64,000 nt of DNA from Tilletia caries (Eukaryota > Basidiomycota > Exobasidiomycetes > Tilletiales > Tilletiaceae), in contig JALUTQ010000007.1 of NCBI GenBank assembly GCA_032718865.1, positions 1,116,001 through 1,180,000 of the forward strand, in the 5' to 3' direction. Each line of letters opens with the position of its first letter. The first letter of the stretch is position 1. Positions 9,608 through 21,499 of this stretch are shown here, in pieces. Under the pieces are notes generated by a model that saw only the letters and a program-made list of their open reading frames with translations, searched no databases and was not told the DNA's origin. Made by a program: the position numbers and the translations under genes.

Positions 9608-12600
9608 CTAAAGTTGTGTTGTGTAGGAGTTATCGTGGTCGACCCACTCACTGTCCGGCGACCCACTCACTGTCCCCCGTCTGTAGGTCAACCAAGGCGC
9701 CTCTTTGGACGCTGCTTCAGTCGGGGTTTGTCCCGGATCCAAGTCAGTCCCAGCCTGAGAGCGGCGGCGTCCTTGCTGCTGCTGCTGGGAAGCCAATCCA
9801 TCCGTCTGAATATGAGGATTGGTCGCGTTCGACCGAGAGATGCGTTTCAGGTAGCAATCCACCTGCTCAAGGAACCCATCCGGCAAGATTGGCACGGGAT
9901 CCCAAGCGCCCCCCGCCGCGAATCCTTTGCCCATCGGATACAGGCTGCTGCAACTGCTCCGAGAGCTGGCATTCGTAAGCGCAGACGAAGACGTCCCACT
10001 CGTCACACTGGCGCTCTCCACCGCCCCACCCCGACCCCCACTCCCACCCCCGCCGCTATCCCGGTCGGCTTCGTTCCCTCGTCGGAGCTGGCTGTCTAGA
10101 CTGCCGCCTGGGAGGGAAGGACTCGAACTCATCCCTGCATCCTGACCAGGAGGTGCAAACGAGCCCGCCGCCACTCGAAGATTCTTCAGCGCAGGTGATC
10201 CCGTCCCCGTGAAATGTCCTCGTCCAAAGCCGAAAGCGTCGCCCGGCGTGACGACAAGAGCCTCGAGCTTGGAAGGCAGAGCAAACGGCAGCATCTCCCG
10301 ACTGTGCAAGCCTTCTCCGACGATCATTCCCGCGGGACCCGAAGGCCCGCAGGGCGCGATGACTTCGCCATTTGCGCCAGGCGGGGCACCCGCTGCCGTC
10401 CAGGGCGGGATATAGTCATTCATCGATCGCCCGGGTTGGAACAGCGAGTCGATCGCTACCTGCGCTCGGTATGCGATCTTCTCCGCCGGCGAAAGGTCGT
10501 CCTCGTTGATCGCCGTCAGGGCGCTTTCCACGCTCTTGTTGCCCGAGTCATCCGGTATCTCAATGATGCTTCTCTCCGAAGGACTAGGCGAGCGACTGTC
10601 GGGTGTTGAGCCGTTCTGAGTGGCTGTCCCCGAGCGATGGTGCTTCGAGACATGCTGCGCCGCGTCGGGATGGAGCATCGGGCTCCTGCTTCGTCCTCGA
10701 GCTTGCGAGCGGTTCTGCTCTCGATCTCCAAATGGGCTGAGTTGCCCCCTGTCCGCCTTACGCTCCAGTTGAGCCTGGGCCAATCTGCGTTGCTCCACCT
10801 GCCGCGCCACGCCTTCAAGATCCCGTGACCGCCTTTCCCAGTCCTTCTGCAGCTGCTCGAGGTACTTCAGACATTCCTCGCTCATCCGACCTTCGCCCAC
10901 CTCGTACCGATATTCCTTGACAGCTTTGCGCATCTGGGCCGGATTGAGCGCACGCAGGCTCTGCATCGTCATGATGAGCGCGTCGAATTCGCGCAGCGAG
11001 CTCTGACACTGCAGCCAGGAGACCAGCTCTCGCAGCGGTGTGATGTGGGCGTTGACGATGCTCAGAGGGAGCGCATTCGATCGTGCCCAGTCCTCGAGCG
11101 CCGAGATGTTCAAGCGGATGTGCATCGCGCGACTCCGACACAGGTACCGCTTGTTGCGAGACGAAGACGAGGTGCCGGCCGTCTGCCCGAGACCGAGCAT
11201 CCGATTGAACAGCTCGCACCCGATCCAGTAAAAGATCTGGGACAAGGCCTGCACGATCACGCACGGGTTGATCTCGTACAGCTGCAGCATGTGCAAAGTT
11301 GCGCTCAAGAGCATCGTTATCGTCCGCGGAGACGGTTTCGCAAGTGCTTCCTGCGCCGTCAAGGTCGGCCCCGCTCGCGAACTTGCTACGTTCGCGCCGA
11401 TGGAATCCCGGAGAGATCCAGCAGCTCCCGTTTTGCCTGGGGACGTTCCCAGACCTGTGCTGCCACCCGGACTGCCGGTTTGAAAATGCGTGGGCGCGGG
11501 CGTGGATCCAGACGCGACCATACTTGCTGCACCGGAAGGCGAGCCAGGCGCTTCTCGTCTGCCGAATATCTGACTCAATGGTCGCCGACCTTTCGAGTTA
11601 TTGAGGCCTTCGCCTTGCCCTCCTGGCGCTGCCAAGGATCCTGGAGACACTATTCCGGTCCCCGACCCGTCCGCGGCTGTGGCCATCGAGCTCTTCATGC
11701 TGCCTGCCAAACTTCGGAGCGTGCTGTTTAAGCTTGCCCATTCTCCTTCGAAGCGGAGGTCATCACCGAGGCCAGGGACCGACTGGTGTTCGAGCATGGC
11801 GGCGTCCAAGGTTCTGTCGATGCGTCGCTCCGCTTCTCGTATGACGAAGACGAAGATTTCGTCGACGATGTCTCGCAGTAAGGGCTGGTAGTCGGTCACC
11901 ACGACTTCGAGCTCGGTCATGGACGCGTCCCGTTGGAAGTAGTGCAGTAGGAGGGTCATGTTGAAAAGCCAAAAGACGAGATAGTCTGTGCGTGCGTGAT
12001 GTGTCTGATTGGAGAACGCATGCGAGGTCAATGGTTCAGCGTTCTGATCTGTGCCCTGGGGCCAAGCATTCGTTCAGCAGGCAGTCGGAACTCACATGAA
12101 TCGCTTCTTGTACCCTGTTGATGGCGTTCAATACGAGCTCGTCCATCAGGTCTTCATCCCCACTAGCCGTTGCCCACCGAGCGCAGAGGTACAGCGCATT
12201 GGCTGGCAGAGCTCTGCGTGCCCATGGCGCCCGATACGGCTTGGCGTTGGTGACAAAGATGTCAAGGAGAGTGTCGAGCTCGGAAGCGCTGAAGACGAGC
12301 ATCTGATCGGGTGGGATCGAGTCGAAAGAGAAGATGGCTGAGAGAGGGTCGGAGCCTACTTCTAATGCACCGCAACCAGAGGGCAGACCGTCTGTATTTG
12401 GCCGGGCCTTGCGCCCTCGAGTCCGGGCGGGAAGAGGGCTCAGCATGGAAGCTCGAGATCGGACGGAGGACGGTGTCGCAATTTCGGTGCTGCGTTCGAG
12501 TGAGACGCCCTCTCCTAGGAGGGAGGGATAGTCAATCTCGAGAAGTACCGCGGTTTCGAGCAAGGCGCGCTTGCGACCTTCGACGAGCTCGCGAGCGCGT

Positions 12601-13868
12601 AACTCTGCCTCTGCTAGCTGTTCTCTTTCCGACCGGCCGAGGAGCTTGCGTTTTGACAGTGATCCTGGTGTTGAGACTCCTGAGCGTATTGGACTGACAC
12701 CTCGACTGTCGTGATTGTAGCCTTGGAAGGGACCAGAGTGAGCTCGGGCGTGAGCGAGCGCAGCATGCGGCGGCGGTGTTACTGGCGCTGACGAATTGAG
12801 CCCAAGGCGATCCCTCGACGCTGCCATTGGAGGCGAGAGTACCTGTGTGGCTGTAGATTCGTCCGGGCTGAAGTTGTAAGGCGAGCGCAGGGGAGTGTGA
12901 ACCAGCTGTTTGGTGGGTGAAGTCGAGCGGGAGACGGAGTACGAGGTGTTGGAATGCTTCTTGGGGGTAGTGGAGGAGAAGGAGAGCGGATTTCTGAATG
13001 CGCCGCTGGCCTTGGAGCGAATCTTGCGAGCGATGCGCATCTGTTCGTAGATCATGTCTGCGATAAGTTCCCTGTCGGAGGCGACGGCGAGCATGGCTGC
13101 TTGTGCACTGCGCGGCCCGCGGAGGAGGTCGTCGTCGTTTCCCATAACGGCGGCATCATTGAGTGCACCGGTACTGGTGCCAGCGCCTGTGACGAGGAAG
13201 TCCTCGACAGTGGCGCCTCTGAGAGATTGAATCTCTACGTTGGCCCCATTGCTGAGTAGGAAGCTGACCAGGGGCAAGTTGGAGGCGCTGACGGCCCACA
13301 TGAGTGCTGTCCACCCGGCCTCATCGCGCTCGTCAATATCGCAGCCGGCCTGGAGGACGAGGATCCTGACAGCTTCAAGATGGCCTGAGGAGGCGGCCAA
13401 GACAAGAGGACCTGTGCCCCTCTGGCGGGGAGGCAGGGCGTGGTCTTGAGCGGCGGAGGACGATGCGAGGTCGGACTCGGTTCGGCATTCGGTCAAGTCT
13501 GGCTTGAGCCCTGCTGGGGGAGGGTACGGCTGGCTGTCTGCGAAGAGATGGAGCCATGTGGGGCTGTTTGGAAGGAAGAGCCAGTGGAGGACGTCGCTGT
13601 CTCCGGAGTCGGCTGCGCGTAGCAATGCCTTGTAGAGCCTCGCGCGCAAGACCCTGTTGGGTCCAGCCGAGCTCGTCGACGCCGAGGCCGAGGCCGAGGC
13701 CGAATCGGAAGCTGAAGCTGAAGCCGAAGCCGATGCTGACGCTGCGCAGATGCGCTCGAGAACCGGCACGGTGGGAGCGTGTGCTGCCAAGTCGTAGTCG
13801 AGCAGCCGGAGCGAGGGCACGCCGGCGGCGGCGGTGTTTGGTGGCTGAGTCTGCGCTGTTGCCGCCAT
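9608..13868 (-). CDS. Ankyrin-repeat and DIL-domain protein
   Basis: Two exons, 13868-12096 and 12004-9608, encode about 1389 residues. A single intron (GTGAGT...ATCAG) joins ...VQEAIH to THHARTDYLVFWLFNM, which starts the DIL region. Ankyrin repeats occupy about residues 165-240 (VLAASSGHLEAVRILVLQAG, then GWTALMWAVSASNLPLVSFLL). The DIL domain spans roughly 595-990 and includes VIVQALSQIFYWIGCELFNR and the basic LCRSRAMHIRLNISALEDW segment. DIL domains are the cargo-binding tail of class V myosins. Fungal proteins combining ankyrin repeats and DIL without a motor head are known but poorly characterised, and an adaptor role in polarised transport is inferred. Long Ser/Pro-rich linkers separate the domains, and an Ala/Ser dipeptide tract sits near residues 43-66. 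The ATG at 13868 follows a GTC repeat tract and begins MAATAQTQP. Confidence 0.85.
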
Positions 13869-14450
13869 GATGTGGGAGGCAGAGCGTCGTCGTCGTCGTC
13901 GTCGTCGTCGTTGTCGCTGCTGTCGCTGCTATCAAAGAGGTCTCCAATGTCATCCAGCTCGACGGCCGCCTCATCAAACACTACATTCATTCCGCCTCTC
14001 TGTTCCACGGCGCGCGGGTGACGATGAGGCGGAGTGGAAACTCGCGACACCATACATCTCGGCCAACCCGGACCGACCTTCCATCTTAACCAGCAATACT
14101 CCGACCTGCACCTGAAGCTCAGCGAGCAACAGTTAGTACATGCATGATGCATCATCTACCTTCCCTTCCCTTTCATTCTCAGTCTCTCCCACCAACGACT
14201 GCCTACAAGAACCATTGTATGTACGTCCGGCGTATGTAGTCTCTCGATTCCCTACGAGATAGTGAGTGAAGAATAGGATGCATTCCAGGGATTTCTCTCG
14301 GCCGAGTGTTCGAGATGCCGGATAAATAACAACGAGAAGGCTCGAGCGCCCGGGACAGCATGCTGCCGACTGCCGTAGCCGGGCTCGTCCTGCTCATGCT
14401 CGTCGTCGATGCACCCAGCACCACAGAGTACCGCATACACAGCGAACAGG
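13869..14450. other. Divergent promoter region with GTC repeat
   Basis: Separates the ankyrin-DIL gene (-) from the dehydrogenase (+), so it must carry both promoters. A GTC trinucleotide run of about nine units lies at 13888-13915, a few bases upstream of the ankyrin-DIL start on its 5' UTR side. Apparent minus-strand frames through it are Asp/Thr-rich readings of that repeat and are not accepted as genes. Confidence 0.5.
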
Positions 14451-15964
14451 ATGTCGACCTTCGAAAAGACAAAGCCCCGCAACCCGCGCGCCGCCGCCGT
14501 CACGCTCCCCAACGCCCTCCTCCTCGCACACGCCGAGGCCGGCGGTCTCAAAGGCGTCGTCGTCCTCATCACCGGTACGCATTATGTTATCCATCCTTCT
14601 TGTTCTCAATTGAATGAATGGAAATCGTTTCTGATTCGTTCTTTCCTGGCCCTCTTGCAATGAATAGGTGGTGCCAGCGGACTCGGAAAGAATACCGCCC
14701 TCCGTTTCGCCCAGTATGGGTGAGTTTCCCACCATCGAGTGATGCGATCGGTACCACGCTGAGGCTGAGCAAGAACTCCGCGCCTCTCTCCCTTTCTCGA
14801 CCTCACAGTGCCAAGGTCGCCATCGTAGACCGTACTCAGCCCGGTCTGGATGCCGTCGCCAAAGAAGCGCGCGCCGTAGGAGGGTGAGCAACTTTCCCCC
14901 CTCCATGTCCCTGGCTATATGCGCTTTATGCTGAAGGGAACGAGAGTCGATCTACCCCTCAGAGACGTCTTCCCCATCAAAGCCGACGTGACCAACTGGG
15001 AAGACCAGCTCGCGGCTTTCCAGGCGGCCGAGAAACACTACGGCTCCATCTCTGTCGTCGTCGCCAACGCTGGCATCACCGACGTCGAGATGTTCTACGA
15101 CGATGCGTCGGAAGGTGAGCTTGGGACCACATCACAACAACACGGCCGCATTTTGTCCCTTCAACGATTTCTGACGAACTCACCCATCATATAGACGTCG
15201 CGGTGCCCAAACGTCCCAATCTGGCCACGATTGACGTGAATATCAAGGGTGTCGTCTACACCATCAGACTGGCCCTCCACTTCCTCCGCAAGGGAGACCT
15301 GTCAAGGCCAAGAACGATCGTCACTGTGAGAACTTCCTATCTCCACGAGGCACAGTCGTCATACACCTATTCGCCCTTCTCCTGCCGTACTGACAAACCC
15401 CATTCTTTCACATGTCCTACCACAGCTGGGCTCGATATCCTCGTTCATGCCCGTCGGGAAGCAAGTCTAGTAAGCACCGATGCCCGAGGAACACGCCACA
15501 ACACCCACGCTGAACAATCCTCCACTCCCTCCCACAGCTACTCCATCTCCAAAGCAGCCGTGCTCGGTCTGCATCGCGCCATTGCCCTCGACGCCCTCAC
15601 CAACGGCGACGCCTTCCAAGGCGGCGGCCTCCGCACCCTCCTCATCGCACCCTTCTTCGTCCGCACCCCGCTTATTACCGAGCTCGTCGCCGCGGGCAAA
15701 CTCGACCACGTCAAGACATTCGCCACACCTGACGACGTATCGGCGGCGATCTTGCATGCGGCGGCGAGCCCTAAGCATGAGGTTTTCAAGGAGAGGGCGG
15801 AGGCGAGGGTTAGGCATGGGGCTGCTTATTGCATTATTGATTCGCAGGGGAGTTTGGTGCTTCCTATGGAGTCGCTTAGTAACAGTTTGTTACGCGCCCA
15901 TCCCGAGTTTGGCGAGAAGCTCGCGGCGACGATGCTCCAACAGCAGCCTGCTTCCAAGATCTAA
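14451..15964 (+). CDS. Short-chain dehydrogenase/reductase
   Basis: Seven exons: 14451-14574, 14668-14719, 14809-14883, 14963-15114, 15195-15325, 15426-15469 and 15538-15964, giving 334 residues. Splicing rebuilds the dinucleotide-binding TGGASGLG motif across intron 1, then AKVAIVDR, ADVTNWEDQ, the NAG motif (VVANAGITD), the catalytic Ser in LGSISSF and the catalytic YSISK, with IAPFFVRTPL after it. This is a classical NAD(P)-dependent SDR; order and length resemble 15-hydroxyprostaglandin dehydrogenase-like fungal enzymes. The acidic residue in VDR after the second strand favours NAD. The substrate cannot be read from sequence. The start ATG at 14451 is the first in frame with MSTFEKTKPR. 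All introns obey GT...AG. The last exon contains a run of rarer T-rich codons near 15780-15880. Confidence 0.88.
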
Positions 15965-16267
15965 CTTGTCCCCGAAGCGATTCTCTACGATGTCGTGCAT
16001 AGTTTCGGGCCGCTTCCTTGCTTGGCCCCGCTATCCACCCTTCTCACAGCCTTGGCCTTGTCCCTCCTCCTCTCTTATTCGAATGCACAGCATCGGCTCG
16101 TATGAATTCAACTACAACACATGTTTATATATGCAAGTTGCATCAATGCATTTACGAGCAACGTCGGACGATACAGAGCAAGGGAGGGTCTCGGGACGAG
16201 CATGAAGGCAGGTGGCCTTCCAAAAGGCGTCCCGACCCGTGATCATACACAGCAAGAAGAGCGTAAC
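15965..16267. other. Convergent spacer with duplicated SelO 3' end
   Basis: Lies between the dehydrogenase stop and the SelO stop codon. Besides 3' UTRs it contains a 43-bp imperfect copy (16195-16237) of the last coding bases of SelO; see the repeat entry. Confidence 0.6.
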
Positions 16268-16313
16268 TCAAGACGAGCACGAAGGCAGGTGGCCCTCCAA
16301 AGGCGTCCCGACC
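16195..16313 (-). repeat. Tandem duplication of the SelO C-terminal coding end
   Basis: Copy one is at 16195-16237 and copy two at 16272-16313. They share about 39 of 42 positions; copy one has one extra A and three substitutions. Copy two lies inside the final SelO exon and encodes its last 14 residues; copy one lies just beyond the stop codon. The pair is a direct repeat with a 77-bp period. Confidence 0.85.
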
Positions 16314-19300
16314 GAGCAAAGTCGCTGTTGAATAGGAAGGGAACGCAGATAGAAGGCGTCAGCCACATATGTATAAATTCGCAAGCGACCATGGCAGACA
16401 ATCCAAGCCTGCAACTCACGTTCTCCTCAGCCAGGATCTCCGCCGACTTGCCCTCGTCGGGAGATCCCCAGTCGTGGAATGGCTTCAAGCACATCTGCAA
16501 GACGCGCTCCAGGAAGGCTGATAAAAAAAAAAGGGGGTGAAGGAAAGAAATGATGAGCGGGCCGGTTTTCCAGGGAGGTCTCTTGCATCAAAACCCCTTC
16601 TGCCCAAGGAATGTCTTTCACTCACCCGTATCATTCTTCTTCTCCACCCGGTCCGCAACTTCAGTCGTCACCCAGTTGCGCAGCACGAACCGAGGGTTAG
16701 TCTGCAGGACGGTAAAGGACGCAACACATATCAGTAACATGGTACGCGTAAGATCGGGCGGGAAAGACGGGAAAAAGAAAGAACATACCAGCAGCATATC
16801 CCGTCGCACCTCCCCCAACTCCCTCCCCTGCCCCAACAGCGCCGCAGCGTACTTCTCCAACCAGCGCGCCGCAGCCAGGCGCTTCCCCTCCCGCTCAAAG
16901 CTGCGGACGTGCGTCTCGTCGAGCCACAGCCCGACGAAGTCCTTCGCAGCGTCGGCCATACTCGGCGTCGTGTCGCTTCGGGCTGGTTGGGAGGGGTGGA
17001 ACCCGCGTTCGGCGAGGAAGGACGGGAAGTCGGCCAGTCTGCGCAGATGGATGCTAAAGTCCAACCGCTCCAACACGACAAGAAGCGGGTCAATCAGCTG
17101 GTGCTGCGTCTTCTCATCTTCACCCTCACTCCGCTCAACCTCCTCCCCCTGAAGCAGACCCAACCGAGCAAGCCAGCGCAAAGTCCACTCCCGCCGGAGC
17201 GTCCGCATATACAGCACCTTAACGACCTCCTTCCCCTCCCCCTCCCCCAGATCCGACAACGTCTTCAACTCCCCCGCCCCCAACCTCGCCAACTCTCCCG
17301 GGCCGGCAGCCCGGCCGTGTTGCTTCTCAAACCCGATTAGGGGGGAGAGCGCGAGGACGAGGTGCTGGAGGGCGAAGAGGCCCATGGAGGGTTGGTTTCG
17401 GTAGGAGTAGCGGCCGTAGGAGTCGGAGTGGTTGCAGATGCAGTCTTCGTCGAAGATGTCCATGAATGCGTATGGCCTGTTGATCGATAGGGGGAGGTTT
17501 TTGGGGTTGGGGTGAGACTTCGGGAGGAGCGCGTATTGGAAAAAGGAGGGCTGGCTCACCCGTAGTCAATGGTGTGGCCAAGCAAGGCGATATTGTCCGT
17601 GTTCATGACTGTTGTCGCAACGGAGAATTCAGCAACATTTTCAGGGCCTCCTTCCCGAGTATGACAGACACTTACCTCCATGCATGAACCCAGCAACCTG
17701 CCACCTCGCGATCGTCGTCGCATTCCTAAAAGCGACCTCCCTAGCCAACCGCAGCGCCCAAGGCTGGTCCATCCCCTCCTCTCCAGAGCCGGACCCAGAC
17801 CCACCATCGGCGGAGGAGGTGTCCCACTGGAAAAGGTGCCGGACCGCATATTCGCCCAGTACGCGGACGCTCTCCCACTCTCCGCGGCTTGCGTGGAGCT
17901 CGAAGGAGCCTACACGGACCCAGGAGGGGGCCAGACGCGTCATCACGGCCGCCGCTTTTGTCATAAAGAGACTGGAGGTCAACGTCGGGGAACCTGTAAT
18001 TTTGGGGTGGGGATCGCAGGAGCTCGGAACTTACGATGCCAGCGTTCCCTCCTAACACGGACTCCGTCCTGTGCATCCCCATCCGCGCTCGATTCAGCTA
18101 CAGGCTTGGTAAAGACGCCCACTGCGAGCCCGCGGCAACTCTCAATTCCCAAGCCACCACCCATGTACTCCGCACAGAGGAACTCGCGGAGGGAGGACTG
18201 CAAGGTGGCGAGGCCGTCTGCAAAGCGGGAGTACGGCGTGCGTCCGGCGCCTTTGAGTTGGATGTCGGTTCGGTTTGGCTGTTGGGGGTGGGTTGGGAAG
18301 GCTGGGGTGGATGAGATTGGGGTGGGCAGGGCGACTTCGACTGGGGGTTGGTTGGTGGAACCATGAGTTAGTGGAGAAAATGCTTGACTGTGGGGCGATG
18401 AAGACACTCACACAGACTGGTCGCTCGTCCATCTCCGAGCTGACCTGCCCACTCTCCGAACTGGTGTCCGGCATAAGCCTGTGCCCACGGCATGATGTCG
18501 ATATCAGCATTCGACTCAGCCGCCTTGCGTTTGCGCTGTGCGAGTGCATCGAGACGGGCAAGAGTGTCATTCAGCTCTGTTTCTGCCTTTGCACTGCCGC
18601 TGGTGTCGGCACCTTTGGCTGCCTGAGTGCGTGCCAATGCTGCTTGTGCCTGCTTGCGGAGAAGGGCGACTCCGACGGGTTCGAACTCGTCATTCTCTGT
18701 GCTGGTTGAGAAGTGAGCAGCGACGCCTCTGCCGCTGAGGACTTCGCTAAGCGCCCAGCGATTGTAAGCGGGGCTGTCTGCGGTGTCGGGCACGGGTACG
18801 TCCGGACCCGAAGTGACGGTCTGCCGGGTGGAGGGCTGGCCAGAGTGTGCGAGGATGAAGTCGGGCGTGTCTCCGATGTCGAGCTGGGGCAAGGCTGCGG
18901 GTGAGATGCCGAGCAAGCGGAAGGGTGCGAAGGGCGGTGCGTGGGTCCTGCCTTGCGGGATGAAGAGACGGAGCGAGTGTGTAGAAGCGGCAGTGGCAGT
19001 TGCAGATGCAGATGCAGATGCAGATGCTTGCTCGTGCTCGATCTCCCACTGCTTGATGTGCTCCTCCATCTGGACCATGCGCATCCTGCTGCGGTCGTCC
19101 TCGCTGATGTCCGAGTCGGCCGGGGACGAGACGGGGATGTCATAGGGGAACTCGGTGGGGAGCGGGGTCAGGTAGGAGAAGTGCGCGGCGTGAGTGACGG
19201 GCCGTGCGCGGCGGAGGAAGGAGGGGTGTGCTGGCTGTCCCGGCTGAGCGAGGAGGGAGCGGGGCGCGGGCGTGGCGGGGTCTGGGATCAGATTGGTGGC

Positions 19301-19423
19301 CAGGCGTGCGGCGGGCTCGAGCAGCGGCAGACTGAGGATGGGCGCCATTCGCGCAGCTGAGGACATTCTCTCAGTCACTGCTGCAGCTGCAGAGTGCACA
19401 GTGCAGTCGTGGTCAGCTTTCAC
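16268..19423 (-). CDS. SelO/Fmp40 family protein AMPylator (pseudokinase fold)
   Basis: Multi-exon gene with at least six introns. Exon one ends after [19 protein letters not shown]. The next gives [18 protein letters not shown] and [15 protein letters not shown], then [29 protein letters not shown] spliced to [17 protein letters not shown], and [18 protein letters not shown]. These are the conserved SelO blocks, including the nucleotide-binding KGAG lysine and the metal-binding Asn and Asp of MNTDN and DYG. SelO proteins transfer AMP from ATP to Ser/Thr/Tyr of mitochondrial redox proteins. The final exon (about 16268-16324) ends RLCSVG...PSCSS and a TGA. The C-terminal CSS matches the redox tail that carries selenocysteine in animals and cysteine in yeast; here it is Cys, so no recoding is needed. 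The start is either 19423 or the MSSAARMAP methionine at 19366; the Ala/Arg-rich N-terminus fits mitochondrial import. Confidence 0.88.
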
Positions 19424-19526
19424 CTGGCCTCGACTTTTTGACAGCTGCTCGCGTTGTCAGCAGCGTCATCGTGGATCGGCAGGTGGACGTGCTTTGTTTC
19501 AGGGACAAGCAATCAGTGTCAGCACG

Positions 19527-19583
19527 TATGGAACGCCGTTTGGGTCAGCCTTTCAGGTCGCCCCACATTTTTCCAGGGTCGCC
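19527..19583 (+). repeat. Left terminal inverted repeat
   Basis: Begins TATGGAACGCC at the outer end and ends GGGTCGCC inside. It contains GGTCGCCC twice in this orientation. Partner is at 21443-21499, with a single C/A mismatch. Confidence 0.85.
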
Positions 19584-19944
19584 CAAACTTTCCACTACTA
19601 CTAAGTATACCACTGCCCAATCACCCCTACCCATCCTCAAACCCACGCAACGCCCATTGCTGCGCCTATCCGTCTGCGCCTGTCTTGCAGCACGTCTCGC
19701 GCGCGCTTTTCTGCCGACTCTGCGGACCCTTCTCCTTTCTCCGCCGCTGTCCAGCTGGGTGCTTACTGCTGGTACCAATCGCTGATCACTTCTTCTCTCG
19801 CCAGTCATCTCCGACCTTGTTCAATCCTTATTGTTGCAGCCTCTTCAGATCTTCACGCCTGCTCCTTGCCGGCTACAGCTTGCGCTTTGCGCGCTCTCGA
19901 ATCTCGTCTTGGCGGCAGGCTTCAAGGGCCATACATTTTTGACC

Positions 19945-20480
19945 TGAGGTGAGCGCGCCCGCTTTCCTACATGCACAGTGCTCAATGCTCATCACCATTC
20001 TTTTGCGCTGCACCTTGCCTTACAGCCACACGACCGCGCAGCAACGATGAATCATTGACCGGCGAGTCACTCTGTCCTGTGCGCGTGTGATCAGGGCTCG
20101 GGTGCTGTGTAAGGTGAGACGGCTACTTCCCAAATCACGGCATACATCCATTACTTCGTTCACTGATAATCGATTACAATCTTCCACAGCTACTCGCACG
20201 CTGTACGGCATACACACCGGGGCTCAACGGACTCGATACCAATATATGAAGGCAGGTTCATATGCATTAGTCCTTACTGCGCACGCGGTGCGATGCTCTG
20301 CTGACAGCTTTTGTATATTGTGCTTTGCGCCGTTTCAGATCCCAAAGGCCAAAGCAGGTAAGCTGTCGCTCCACCATTCATGTCTGCGCGTGGGACTGCA
20401 CCAAGTCACTGACCACCTACACCTCCCCTCTTCAGACTCGTCCCCGGGTTGCATACCCCCAACCTCTCACCCGCGTCGAC
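19945..20480 (+). ncRNA. Possible multi-exon transcript without long ORF
   Basis: A series of splice-like junctions on the plus strand: AG/GTGAGC near 19949 with TTACAG near 20026, AAG/GTGAGA near 20112 with TTCCACAG near 20190, TTTCAG near 20339, CAG/GTAAGC near 20359 and CTCTTCAG near 20436. The internal piece between 20340 and 20358 would be a 19-nt exon. No combination of pieces that I tried gives a protein with family resemblance. It may be an untranslated transcript or a small-RNA host; I could not identify C/D or H/ACA boxes with confidence. Confidence 0.25.
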
Positions 20481-20688
20481 CTATGGCGACACATAACGAT
20501 GCACGGGCATGATCATGCACTGAAATGAGAACGGCACATTGAAATGATGCCTCCAGCCCATCCATCCTCTTGACCTCTTCACTCCACTGACTGATAACCT
20601 CGCCACCCAGCTCTGTGCTTCCTGGCACTCTATCACGCATCCATCATGTCATCATCGAACAAGGAACGAGTGAGTGGGTTACGTCTTA

Positions 20689-21150
20689 TCACTTATGCGA
20701 CTGTTGTGTACATATAGGCTTGTAGGACCTAGCTGGCCTGAGCAATACCAGAACTGAGAGCATGTCACCAACGATGAGTGCGAATGGAGGCAACGAAGGA
20801 GCAGGAACGGCATTGTAGACGTACGGACGTGGCCGAAGTATCTGTAGGAAGCAAAGAGAAGTGTTCGGGAGGTCAACAAGGTCATGCATGGTCCCTTCGA
20901 CCTGCGCTGAGCAACTAGCGTCTAGCCGCCTGTCCACTCACTGACGCACTCAACGACTCAAGGGCCAGGGTAGCCGAGAAAAGAAGGCAGCCGGGCAGAA
21001 GCAGAGCATGAACGACAGAAGCAGCAATGCTGGGCGGGCTGAGACTTCTGTCATGGGTGCCAGAGTGGGGAAGAGGAGGGGGAAGAGCATCAGCACAAGA
21101 TTGAGAAAACTTGTTTGCTTGGATTGGGGCACTCACATGAATGGATCCAT
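20689..21150 (-). CDS. Candidate small membrane protein, three exons
   Basis: Tentative gene inside the inverted-repeat unit. Exons 21150-21137, 21047-20942 and 20901-20689 would encode 110 residues starting MDPFISLSPPS. There is a hydrophobic segment around VHALLLPGCLLFSATLAL and another around PFALIVGDMLSVLVLL, ending in a basic KPICTQQSHK tail. The frame stays open across both junctions and donors are GTGAGT. Against it, the second intron would be only 40 nt, shorter than others here, and I recognise no family. If real, it would be cargo of, or expressed from, the putative transposable unit. Confidence 0.3.
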
Positions 21151-21442
21151 CGTGTCTCGTATCTGTTTGCTGGGGAGAGGTTGAGAAGGAAGAGAGTAAG
21201 TAGTGCGCGCTGAGTGGCTCGCAGAGCAGGCGGAAGGAGAAGAGGAGGGCTGGGGAGGAGAGGGTGAAAGAAAGTCGAGGAGACGTCAGCGGTCAGCGCA
21301 CGCAAGTTCTGGGCTCGGTGCAGCACGCGCGCAGCTGTTGTAGGCGTAGGACGTAATGCTCGCATGTGCGCAGGTGTGTTTGTGTATGTGAAGATACTCG
21401 GTGGATGAGGATTGATTCGCTGTGGTAGTGGTTTTGGTGGTA

Positions 21443-21499
21443 GGCGACCCTGGAAAAATGTTGGGCGACCTGAAAGGCTGACCCAAACGGCGTTCCATA
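21443..21499 (-). repeat. Right terminal inverted repeat
   Basis: Reverse complement of 19527-19583. Reading plus, it starts GGCGACCCTGG, carries a second GGCGACC and ends GGCGTTCCATA. It lies about 290 bp upstream of the palmitoyltransferase ATG. Confidence 0.85.

Noticed and set aside
13375..14155. Minus-strand frames with Asp or Thr runs
   Set aside because: They are alternative readings of the GTC repeat and the ankyrin-DIL first exon in other frames.
16268..16324. Selenocysteine in SelO
   Set aside because: The tail reads PSCSS with a TGC cysteine codon and a terminal TGA, so there is no internal TGA to recode.
19590..21440. Transposase inside the inverted-repeat unit
   Set aside because: No frame over about 160 codons and none with catalytic-type motifs.
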